This document shows, piece by piece, positions 34,926-44,244 of a stretch of 64,000 nt of DNA. The DNA lies in NCBI GenBank assembly GCA_030411725.1, contig MU839827.1, forward strand, positions 2,232,001 to 2,296,000, in the 5' to 3' direction. Source of the DNA: Echria macrotheca (Eukaryota > Ascomycota > Sordariomycetes > Sordariales > Schizotheciaceae). Position 1 is the first letter of the stretch. Every line of letters starts with the position of its first letter. The notes beneath the pieces are model-generated. The model had not been told where the DNA came from. It did no database searches and was given only the letters and a program-made list of their open reading frames with translations. Position numbers and translations under genes: made by a program.

Positions 34926-35300
34926 TAGGGGAGGAGTCATGGTTCCACGTTGGCGTCTCCACAAACCCGTACCGTTATACATATGCATGTGCGGATCCAA
35001 CTTGTGAAAGGGTCTTTTCTTCTTCGTCTTTTTTTTTTTTTTTTCTGAGCACAAAAGCTTGCAGCCATAGACTCGAAGATGACCCTCTTCCGGCTTCCGA
35101 TCTTCCACAACTACCCCTGCCTTCAGCTGTACCCGTGTGTGAAAACGATCATAGGGGGTCTTCCAGCCGGCAAGCTCCCTGGGGGTCCGGTTGCAGAGAC
35201 AAACAGCAGCTCTTGCGATTTCTGGCCACAACCGAAATGGAAGATTTGAACTGGCGGCCATGGCTCTGAGACTTGAACGTGGTAGTAGCTTCATTGCATG
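34926..35300 (-). mobile_element. Ty1/copia retrotransposon relic (integrase C-terminal part)
   Basis: The minus-strand frame reads LRAMAASSNLPFRLWPEIA, then AVCLCNRTPRELAGWKTPYD, then EEGHLRVYGCKLLCSE and, after a lysine run, HKLDPH. This follows the order in copia-type pol: LP-x-x-LWPE, NRTP, GWKTP, HLRVYGC, KL(D/E)P(R)xH. The lysine run comes from a T-tract on the plus strand (35031-35044). Outside roughly 34926-35300 the frame breaks (a TGA upstream of AMKLL on the minus strand) and no reverse transcriptase, RNase H or LTR is seen. It is therefore a small non-functional fragment of the integrase region. Confidence 0.75.
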
Positions 35301-35546
35301 GTTTTCTCAGGACATTGAGCACCGTGTGAGTTTGCCATCAGACTTTTTTTGGTTACTGCACAGCTATAAGTGACCATGGAGAATGCCTTTTGCTCTATTA
35401 AATCCCCTATTGCTTTTCCGCAACGCTCCTCGGTTAATTATCCAGGCAAATTACCACAGGATATCTCTATCTCATCGCAATAGTTTTTCTCCGTCCGCAA
35501 TATTATTTTTCTTTGTCTCTCTTCCCTCATTACGTTTTACCCTCCT
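35301..35546. other. FPPS 3' flank
   Basis: About 250 bp, A/T-rich (for example 35380-35520), between the retroelement relic and the FPPS stop codon. No gene seen. Confidence 0.3.
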
Positions 35547-36644
35547 CTACTTGCTGCGCTTATAAATCTTTGCCAGGAACGCCTCGAACACGTCCTTCTT
35601 GAGCCCCTCGGTCTCGTCAATCTGGCCAATGAGCTCGCGGATCTCGCCGACGCGCTTCTCCTCGTAGTCCTGGTAGCGCTTCTCGAGGCCCATGTCGTCG
35701 TACAGCTTCTTGATGACGGCCTCGCGGTGCTTGTCCTTGCGGCCGTAGTTCTCCTCGAGGATGCGGCGCTGCTCGGGCGTGGCGATGGCCAGCGCCTGGT
35801 TCACCAGCCACGAGCACTTGTTGTCCATGATGTCGGTGCCGATCTTGCCAATGTGCTCGGGCAGGCCGAAGTTGTCGAGGTAGTCGTCCTGGATCTGGAA
35901 GTACTCGCCCAGCGGGATCAGGATGTCCTCGGCCGTCTTGAGGTTCTTGGGCGTCGCCACGTTGAGCATGTGCAGCGCGAGCGCCACGGGCAGGTAGAAG
36001 CTGTAGTAGGCCGTCTTGTAGATGACGATGAAGCGGTACTTCTCCATGCTGAAGTTGTCGAGGTTGACCACGTCCTCGGGCGCCGTCAGCAGATCGCACA
36101 GCTGGCCGATCTCGGTCTGGTACGTGACCTCGTGGAAGAGTTCGAGGAGCTCGACGTAGCTGGGGTGGGAGCGGAAGTATTTCTTGAGCAGAGTGTAGAT
36201 GGACGACTCGAGCATGAAGGCGTCGTTGATGGCCACCATGCCGACGCCCTCGTGGCGGTACCAGCAAGGCTTGCCCCGGCGCGTGATGCTGCTGTCCATG
36301 ATGTCGTCGGACACGAGGAAGAAGGCCTGCAGGAGCTCTGTCATCCACCCCAGCGTCGCCGCTTGGAAGTACTCGTCCTCGCTGAGCGGGCGCCCCAGCA
36401 GCAGCGAGACCGAGTCGGGGACCGACATGCCGCGGTTACATTTTCCGCCGAGCGTGTTGATCTCAAGACTCTAACGGAGGGATATTAGTCTTAGCTGAGG
36501 ATGCGCTGGTTTCGAGGGATGCACCTTCTTGTACCAGTCGAGCTGCTCCTGCGGCAGGTTGTACGACTTGGCATGCTCGAGAAGCACCTCCTCGAGCTTG
36601 GGGAAGACGGACTCAAACTCCTTGAGGGTCGTCTTTTGCGCCAT
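35547..36644 (-). CDS. ERG20: Farnesyl diphosphate synthase
   Basis: Exons 36525-36644 and 35547-36470 (54-nt intron, donor GTGCAT, acceptor TAG) give 347 residues. The first aspartate-rich motif is FFLVSDDIMDSSITRRG and the second is FQIQDDYLDNFG; GKPCWYR, KTAYYSFYLP and GTDIMDNKCSWL are also conserved. The enzyme condenses isopentenyl diphosphate with DMAPP and then GPP to make farnesyl diphosphate, the branch point for ergosterol, dolichol, ubiquinone, haem A and protein prenylation. It ends in KIYKRSK in the cytosolic form, with no targeting peptide visible. Start choice: the in-frame ATG at 36713 adds 23 residues not typical of the family, so MAQKTTLKEF is preferred. It is divergent from APC8 over a 483-bp shared promoter carrying four CGATAA elements. 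Confidence 0.97.
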
Positions 36645-37127
36645 TTTTGCCGTCGTTTGTAGTAGTAGATAGAGAGAGGGAGGTTGGGCGGTGCGTTGCC
36701 AGTTGGGCAGCACGAGATCGATATCGGATCAGGGGTCGAGCTCAGATTTATCGAGCGGAAAGGGGCCCCTCACGGGGACCTGCAGCAGGACAAAAGCCAA
36801 TTGCTGGCCATCGTTGGAGGGGTAACAACAGGGGTCACAGTGGTGCCGGGTCGAGGCGGTGTGGGGTGGGTGAGGGGTCGCAGTGCGGTGTAATTTGGCG
36901 ATAAGCGATAAAGCGATAAGCCTATTTCACGGCCGATAACGCTGGGGGCAGCAACACTCGCGATGGGCCAATTGACGAGGGAGTCGCGTCCCGATACCTG
37001 TCGCGCGCGTCCATGACGAATTGGTCCGAGGATTCGATAAATACCATGGCCTTGTGGCGACGATCCGATCTCCTCTCTGAAAATACATGAGCACGAAAAC
37101 ATAACGACCAGCGAAAGCGGAGGTATC
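36645..37127. promoter_or_regulatory. Shared FPPS/APC8 promoter with four CGATAA (GATA-factor) sites
   Basis: In the divergent promoter, CGATAA occurs at 36899-36904, 36906-36911, 36914-36919 and 36934-36939, all on the plus strand. CGATAA fits HGATAR, the core bound by fungal GATA factors such as NIT2/AreA, SRE and WC. The array is about 255 bp from the FPPS ATG and 190 bp from the APC8 ATG. Which factor binds is unknown. Confidence 0.5.
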
Positions 37128-39169
37128 ATGGGTCTGTCGGCCAGGGACGCGGTGCATCTGAAGGAAGCGCTGCAGATTGCCGTGGTCAAATGCTCGGAGC
37201 GATGTCTCTACCAGTCGGCAAAGTGGTAGGTTTTGCGCGCCACTGTCTCCCACAAGGTAGCTGACGCGACCGCAGGGCCGCTGAACTCCTCGATGCTCTC
37301 CCCGACCGAGCAGACGACGAGCTCGACGAGAAACCGGCGGGTGGCTACGGCAATAAATACGTCCATCCAGCCTTCTTCCCAAGTCCCGATCCAGAAGAGG
37401 CTGCGCTCGAGGCGAAGGAGCTGAACCGATACCTACTGGCAAAGTCGTTCTTCGACTGCAAGGAGTTTGACCGATGCGCGGCCGTCTTTCTGCCCGAATC
37501 GCTACTTGCAGGGGTCTTGTCCAAGTCTGCCGACAGCACGTCTCCAAGAGGGAAGGGGAAGGCCAGCGCATCACTCTCGGCGCAGAGTGTGCTTCCCAAA
37601 ATCAGCCAGAAGAGTTTATTTCTCGCGCTATACGCCAAGGTCATATCCGGGGAGAAGCGCAAGGATGAGGACTCGGAGATGATTATGGGTCCTCATGATC
37701 TCGGCTCTGTCACCAACAAGCAGCTTCTCGTCGTCAGTCGTTTCCTCGAGAGATGGTTCTCAGAGCGCAAGTCGGACGACGGCGAGATGCCTGCGACCCA
37801 TGGCTTTCTCGAGTATCTCTACGGAATGGTGCTGGTGAAGGAGAAGAACGACCAGACGGCCCTCGAGTACCTGATGCAGAGTGTGCATCTGTTTCCATGG
37901 AACTGGGGATGCTGGCTGGAAATCACCAATTTGATCTCTCGAGTCGAACAGCTCAACAAGATCGCCCCCCACATGCCGCAAAACATCATGTCTTTTATCT
38001 TCCACGCGAATACCGCCGTCAACCTTTACCAGCACGGGCAAGACCTCGCTGCTTCTCTCCATGATCTACTGGATATCTTCCCGACATCGTCGTTTCTGCT
38101 GACGTGCAGGGCGTTGTTGAACTACCACTCCAAGGACCTGCTGGCTGCCGAACAGGACTTTAGCAATTTGCTTGCGCTTCATCCACATCGGCTAGACTCC
38201 CTGGACCATTACTCCAACATTTTATATGTGCTGAACCTTAGACCGAAGTTGGCATTTCTCGCCCATCTTTGTTCGAGCATCGATAAGTTCCGGCCCGAGT
38301 CGTGCGTGGTAATCGGAAACTATTACTCGCTCCTCTCGCTGCACGAGAAGGCTGTCCAGTACTTCCGCCGGGCTCTCACGCTAGACCGATCATGTTTGTC
38401 GGCGTGGACCCTCATGGGACACGAGTATGTCGAGCTCAAGAACACGCACGCCGCGATTGAGTCGTACCGTCGCGCAGTGGACGTCAATCGTCGAGACTAC
38501 CGGGCCTGGTACGGTTTGGGTCAGACATATGAAGTGCTAGAGATGCACGCGTATGCTCTTTGGTACTACAAGAAGGCAGCGGGGCTCCGCCCGTGGGACG
38601 GGAAGATGTGGCAAGCCGTCGGGTCCTGCTTGCAGAAGATGGGGCGTGATCGCGACGGCATCAAGGCTCTGAAGCGCGCTTTACTTGCCGACAGTTACTA
38701 CGACTCAACCTCGAGCAGCTTTGGCAGCACCGGCCCGATTGACCGGATGGCCCAGATGGATCCTGAGGTATTGCTGCAGATTGCCAGCATGTACGACCGA
38801 CTCGAGGAGCAGGAGGAAGCCAAGGCGTACATGGAACTATGTGTCGCGCAGGAAGACGGCGGCGCGGGCCTCGGCGCAGACGGGGCTGGTCTGGGTGATT
38901 CGGTAGCCATCCATCATGACTCGCCGGGCGGCGTGACATCTGATGCCGAGACCGAGGCGGACAAGGGTGGCGAGGGGACCGGAGTGACGGTGGCCACGAG
39001 CAGGGCGCGGATGTGGCTGGCCAGGTACGCGATGCGCACAGGGGACTATGCCACGGCGCTGCGGCTCGCGACGGAACTGTGTCAGGACGGCGTCGAGGTC
39101 GAGGAAGCCAAGTCGCTGGTTCGAGAGGCACGGTCGAATCTGGAGCCGGGCGGCATTGGCGGGAGTTAG
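37128..39169 (+). CDS. CDC23: Anaphase-promoting complex subunit 8 (Cdc23)
   Basis: Exons 37128-37225 and 37276-39169 give 663 residues. The N-terminal APC8 domain reads LKEALQIAVVKCSERCLYQSAKW, then AAELLDALPD, HPAFFPSPDPEEAALEAKELNRY and RYLLAKSFFDCKEFDRCA. Tandem TPR repeats run from about residue 190 to 520, for example VVIGNYYSLLSLHEKAVQYF, SAWTLMGHEYVELKNTHAAI and RAWYGLGQTYEVLEMHAYAL. The C-terminus is an alanine/glycine-rich insert then another helical pair (RMWLARYAMRTGDYATAL). APC8 is a TPR-arm subunit of the APC/C, the E3 that targets securin and cyclin B in mitosis; it helps bind Cdc20/Cdh1 and the platform. The join SAKW-AAELL is split within Trp (TG|G) and restores the conserved frame. 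Confidence 0.95.
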
Positions 39170-40467
39170 GAAAGCCCGTGATGCCGGTGATTATTGGGCT
39201 CTGGCATCGTATGAGTTTATGCCTTCTTTTTGGTCCCGGAGGGCTTCAAGGGGGTTTTTGATGCATGCATAGGTAGTAGGTATGCCTGCGGGAATACGAA
39301 GAAGGCTTGTCTCCTCCCGGGAGAGTTGGAAGTGAGTTGCGGTGACGTCTCTGATGTTTTGAGAAAGGACGAGGGGTGCATATTTGAGGTCGTAGTGATG
39401 AGGCCCAAGGGATTTTGAAACTTTTTGCGATCGTCGGTTTGGTATGTATTCTAATGCGACCGCTTCTAATAACCCCCCTCCCCTTCCGGCCAGTTGCCCA
39501 ATGCCTTTCCCACCCCTCCTCATACGGGGAGTAACAACCATTGATATCGAATCAGGCTTTAGCTGACGATGTGTCCTCTCGTGGGTCCGAAATGATATCC
39601 AGAGCAGACATTATCACGTCCGTTGTCTCCTCTTCTCACTCTGGAATGAAGAGCTCATCCGACCAATCCCTCTGAGAAGCTTGTTGGGCCTAGAGACTAG
39701 AGATTGGACTGGCAAAGGGTAAATACAGAGTTGGTGATGGCTTCCTCCCCCTTCCTCCCCCCTCCTCCTCCCCCCTCCCCCCTCTCCCCTCCATCTGTGT
39801 TGGCACCCGGAGCCACCGGGCCCAACCCTCGACGATATTTTCGGCGGAGAGCCACCGGATAACGACGATACTGACCTTCCGGACAACGCCGTTAATTCTG
39901 GTCGGTGTGGTTTCTGCATAATTGGCTACAGCTCTTGGAAGGAAGGAACCCAATCACCGAAATACGAGTGGCGGATCACGGAGAGGGAATGTGCTTTTGT
40001 TCATGACGCGCATGGCTGAACATGCCACCAAAAGCCTCCAGAGGGAAGGAAATCCTTCGCATCTGTTCAATTGATGCCCCCCTCCCCGGTGAGACGGGGG
40101 AAGGGGGAGGGGGGAAGGGGGAGGGGGGAGGAGGACGACGCTGTTAATTCTGGCCAGTGAGGTTTCTAATCGGCCAACGCTCTATATAGTTCTTGAAGGA
40201 ACCCATACACCGGACCGAAATACAAGTGGCGGATTACGGAGAGAGAACGTGCTCTCGCTCATCCTGTCCTGGGTGAACATGCTACAAAAAAACTCTAGAG
40301 GTGTTCAACTGCTGTCTGCACTCCCCGGTGAGAGTTGGGGGGGGGGGGGGGAGGGGGGGAGAATGGGGAAGGAGGCGACCCCTTTTTATGAACCGCAGCT
40401 CGAAGTTTATATAGCAGAGTAGTGGTGCGGATGTTCAACAGCGAGCAACGCTGGTCAGTTCAATCCG
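39170..40467. other. Gene-free stretch with diverged direct duplication and purine/pyrimidine tracts
   Basis: This region lies downstream of APC8. It contains three homopurine/homopyrimidine tracts (about 39746-39793 C/T-rich on plus, 40094-40133 and 40337-40375 G-rich) around two related segments listed separately. No protein domain is visible. Confidence 0.6.
39885..40345. repeat. Diverged direct duplication, two copies of about 210 bp
   Basis: Copy A (39885 to about 40100) and copy B (40135 to about 40345) share GTTAATTCTGG at the left, then CCGAAATAC(G/A)AGTGGCGGAT, CACGGAGAG/TACGGAGAG, TGAACATGC, and CTCCCCGGTGAGA at the right, each followed by a G-rich tract. Many substitutions and small indels separate them, so the event is old or the copies were mutated after duplication. 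Confidence 0.75.
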
Positions 40468-40553
40468 GCCCGGCTAGCTCAATCGGTAGAGCGTGAGACT
40501 CTTAAAGAGGATTACTTCATCTCAAGGTTGTGGGTTCGACCCCCACGTCGGGC
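40468..40553 (+). tRNA. tRNA-Lys (anticodon CUU) with 14-nt intron
   Basis: The acceptor stem GCCCGGC (40468-40474) pairs with GTCGGGC (40547-40553), with one G-U pair. The D-arm is TAGCTCAATCGGTAGAGC, and the T-arm GTGGG TTCGACC CCCAC is perfect. The anticodon CTT is at 40501-40503 and A37 at 40504. A 14-nt intron (40505-40518, AAGAGGATTACTTC) sits one base 3' of the anticodon, the canonical nuclear position; removing it restores the stem TGAGA/TCTCA around CTCTTAA. No CCA is encoded, as expected for eukaryotes. Confidence 0.95.
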
Positions 40554-43500
40554 TCAATTCCCGACTTCGAACCAGCGTTGTTTTTTTTGTATTTCTTGTC
40601 TCTTTTTCAGTTTCCGAGAAGAGATTTGGTCTTTATTTTTTTATTTCGGTTCTGATATGGGTGGTTGTGGCTGGAACGGAATTGCTTGACTGGGAGGCTG
40701 AAGAATGGCTTGTTGGGCCGGGAAAGAGCACCCCAGACAAGTGGAAAGCACGCACCTGTATTTAGCCAGGACCAGAGGGCCATCCTCTCTTTCACCAAAC
40801 AAGCATCTTTACCTGCACTTCTTCAGGCTGCTGCTGCTGCTGCTGCTGGCTTGGGCAGCTGATCGCCTCGCTTCGGTGCTGCAAACTGGGAACGCAGTCT
40901 GGGTCGGTCTGAAGAGATATATTCCGTACTGTGCATGAAATGTATCGGATCTGCCGAGTTACCGTTTCATCTGTTGTTGGGTTCCGCATAACTACCTATC
41001 ATTCATCGTGCTGTTCAAACCTTGCCTTCCAGAAAGAATACCACTTTCGTCCTCCAACACCTACTGCCCCCGCGCGTATGCACACTCATTTACTTTGCCC
41101 ACGCGCTTATATCGAAGATGTTACCTTGGTTTCCCCATTCTCCAGCAGAGTTAAGGTTCTGTTAGGCCAGGAAGGAGCACCCAGGAAAGATGGAAGGCGC
41201 GCAAAGACCATAGGCACCGTCTTCAGCCACGGCCATAGGGCCCTCCTCCTCTTCCACAAAACAAGCATCGTTACCTCAGTTTTTCAGTTCCAAGATTCGG
41301 GTACGGTCTTGCCGCTTGCCGCTTGCCGCTTGCCGGCATACGAGCGGCACTTGGGGAGCTGCGCCCTTCTCATCGATGGTCATCTTCATGAAGGAACGAG
41401 TAACTCTTTAGAGAATGTGAAGGCAATGGTGACTATTGGTCGGTCTCTTTACATGGCCAGTTCCTTTTCAGAAGTCAGCCGGATTCTGATTTTTTCCTTA
41501 TTAACTATCCATCCTTATTTTATTCCGTACTAACTAGGTCTAAGCCTTGGGTTATCAGGCGAGAGAGACAAAACGTTCATTTATCAACGTGGGAATATTC
41601 CGTAGTCGCTCTGGTTGGCAAAAGCCCTGCCTTCTTTTCTTTTCAAGATGATGTGGTGGTCTCACTTATTTTTGGTGCCTTCTCGATGGTACGCGTTCCA
41701 TATGGTGTCCCCTTAATAACGAGGTGGCCCCCCCTGGTGGGGTGAGGTGTATGTTATGTCGGTGTTTGGAGTGTTGGACTTCACAATCTCAGCTTTTAGA
41801 GACAAATCCGTCGGTCCGTCACGCTTGCTGCCGTGTGCGTTCAAGGAACTTTTTATCCCGGACGCCGATTTTACCACAACCGCTGCCGGCAACTACCTAG
41901 GTAGGTAGGTAGTCCGGCACCGTGGGTCGGATGGATGGATAGATGGATGGATGGATGGTTGCACATCGTCTTCGTCTCGGCGGTCGAGATGGGATGGTAG
42001 GTAGGTAGGTACCCGGGAAAGGTCATTGGTATGTCAGAAAGCGAAGGAAGAAGGTTCTTGGTGCTTGAGATCCTTCCTCTACACCAAAGGAAAGCGGGTG
42101 GTGACACATCTGAGTCAGATTGGGTCTGCGTGCGGTACGTGAGCTAACTAGCTACCTGAGATGGAAGCAGCCGCATATCCTTTTTCTCTTTCATGTTGTC
42201 TCGTGAGGGACGGACGGACGGATACATATATTCATCATCCTCTTGGCAGAGCCAGCCAGCCGGGATGATGAAGTTGTAGTTCGCGTTGACGCATCGCAAG
42301 TCCGCCGACCTGTCGTACCCACTTGATTGGGTCAGCAGTTTCTAATCCGTCTCGTCAACGAGTTACCAGGCTCTATACCAGGTCGTTCATTATTCGACCA
42401 TGCGCGTTGCGGGCATTGGCGTATATCCATCCCGTCTTCATCAACACCACCATCACACACATGATTTGCACGGGAAGGAAACCTTTCTATCTAATTATCT
42501 CTCCTAACTTCTCCCGCTTGATCGGCTCAGTTTCTATCTATCTCATAGGCATATCAAGCCCCCTGTTTTTTTTTTTTTTGGTTGCAAACCCAACCACCGT
42601 TGATATACCGTTTAGACTTAGTCGCTAGACGACCTTGACCACTGAGTTGAGAGAGAACGAAACTTCAAGTGCCGTGTGTGTCGGCTAGGTATGTAGCTCA
42701 AAAGGTTCCGACTCGACTCAATCGGTAGGTACGCTTTGCATGTATTCCATACCTGTACCATATATCCTCTGTCCCTGGGGACAGACAGCCAAAGGATGCA
42801 ATCTGCAGTGTTCGGTGACCGGTCTTACGTGTTGCTCCTTCCCACACCCACGACGTGATCACTCGCTTCACGCACGGTTCAGGTTCATCTAAACAACTTA
42901 TTACCTACATCTAAAAAAATGACAGGTGACATAGAGCACGGGTACCGGTCCCATCACTTGTCGATGGATGCCGCTGCGGTCAGAAAGATAGTCATAATCT
43001 TATCGGTGAGGACGCTGGGTACCTAGGTAGTTTGTCCGAAGACACGAGATCTTACCTAGGTCTAGCGGTCCTGTCTTGACTTCTCACCACCAGAGTGTTT
43101 GGGGAAAAACCTCAGACTTGAGAAGGAAGCCTCCAAATCTGAGTTTCCTCCTGCAGTTTGAGGACTACCTACCCTCGCACACTGGCAGACATAACCACGA
43201 CGGTAACAACCAGGATCCTGTACTCACAGATAAATGATTCCTTACATCTCACCGACAGAAAAGTGTGAACACAGCTCAACTCAACACCTTTTATGGATGA
43301 TGTAATTTATATACAAGAATGGTAAAATGGTTGTTGTAAAAGTCTATAGCGATTGTAAGAAGTAGAAGAACGAAAAAAAACCCGCCTTGCCAACCCAGCC
43401 AGCCAGCCCTCCCCCGTCCCTATATCTATCCCCGAATCAAGAAAAATGTATATAAGTGAAAGTGACCGAGGCCGGAAAAACTCCTCAAAGAGTTTGCCCC

Positions 43501-43680
43501 TTGGTTTCCCCGCGGGATGGCCTGTTGGGTATCGAAGCCAGTGTCCAGTCCTGTCCAGTCTATTTGATTTTATGTTTTTTTTTCAAAGTGTGTGTGTCAT
43601 GGTATCGTCATCATAGCACCTGAAACTGGCGCGCCTTCCACTACCTCCTCCTCAGAGGAGGGATGGATAGAAAGGAAAAA
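40554..43680. other. 3.1-kb gene-free region with simple repeats and a second diverged duplication
   Basis: Features seen: a CTG triplet run (about 40829-40847); related segments at 40700-40830 and 41157-41280; GGTA and GGAT tetranucleotide runs (41899-41912 and 41929-41957); T-tracts at 42565-42580 and 43571-43582; three ACCTAGGT palindromes at 41895, 43021 and 43054. The 200-codon frame at 40931-41533 has no recognisable domain and spans one of the duplicated segments, so I do not call it a gene. Confidence 0.5.
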
Positions 43681-44244
43681 CTAAAGCTTCCTCCCCTCAA
43701 CATACTCGCGCCCATAAGACGGCGAGTGGTCCGGGACATCCATCAGCGACCGCTCCTCGACGCTAAGCGCGCCCTTGGTGCCAAGGGTGCAGTAGAAGTC
43801 CGACTTCTTGCTCGACTTGGTCTGCAGGTCGTCAGGGAGATAATAAGCAAAGTTGCAGGGGAACAGCTCGCAGCCCGAGAACGGCTCGGGCTCGCCGACG
43901 GGCCAGATCTTCTTGACGCCGTTGTGGTCGTTGGGGTTGACGATGGCCGACACATCAAAAAAGTTGTTGCCGCCCCAGGCGTCGAACGCGAACTCGCCCA
44001 GCATGCCGGGGATGTTGGGCTGGCCGTCGGTGACGGCGTAGTAGTTGCCGACCCAGTGGGGCGGGATCGGGACGGTCTTGTTCTCGCCGCCGGCGACGTG
44101 GACGGGCGCCACGGGGGCGGAGCCGGGGTTGCCGGTAAAGTAGATGGTGCGGCCGAGCGCATCCTGAGAAATAAAGGTGATGGTGTTGTCGGCGGAAGCC
44201 AGGACGGCCGAAGCCAGGAGGGCGAGGGTCTTGGAGAACTTCAT
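43681..44244 (-). CDS. Small secreted protein (fungal 'DNase1-protein' type)
   Basis: A single exon of 187 residues. The N-terminus MKFSKTLALLASAVLASA is a clear signal peptide with likely cleavage after ASA. The mature part reads NTITFISQDALGRTIYFTGNPG, VTDGQPNIPGMLGEFAFDAWGG, FFDVSAIVNPNDHNGVKKIWP and SGCELFPCNFAYYLPDD, with three visible cysteines. This matches a conserved ascomycete secreted family often labelled 'DNase1 protein' in databases, a name with little experimental support that I recall rather than can check; the fold may be thaumatin-like. An extracellular or cell-wall role is inferred; nuclease activity is not shown by any motif I can see. It has an unusually long upstream gene-free region (3.5 kb). 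Confidence 0.8.
   Translation of the reverse strand: MKFSKTLALLASAVLASADNTITFISQDALGRTIYFTGNPGSAPVAPVHVAGGENKTVPIPPHWVGNYYAVTDGQPNIPGMLGEFAFDAWGGNNFFDVSAIVNPNDHNGVKKIWPVGEPEPFSGCELFPCNFAYYLPDDLQTKSSKKSDFYCTLGTKGALSVEERSLMDVPDHSPSYGREYVEGRKL

Noticed and set aside
35617..36348. 243-codon minus frame overlapping FPPS in another phase
   Set aside because: Arg/Pro/Gly/His-rich shadow with no domain.
35727..36488. 253-codon plus-strand frame opposite farnesyl diphosphate synthase
   Set aside because: A shadow of a highly conserved, GC-biased gene; the V/L/E/R-rich composition is typical of antisense frames.
35727..39169. A prenylation or isoprenoid gene cluster around FPPS
   Set aside because: Neighbours are APC8, a retroelement relic and an RA-PH adaptor; no terpene synthase, P450 or prenyltransferase is present.
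40931..41533. 200-codon plus frame in the gene-poor region
   Set aside because: No domain, and part of it lies in a diverged duplicated segment; likely non-coding.
41895..41960. Regularly spaced GGTA/GGAT runs as a possible CRISPR-like or regulatory array
   Set aside because: They are plain tetranucleotide microsatellites with no spacers; the genome is eukaryotic.
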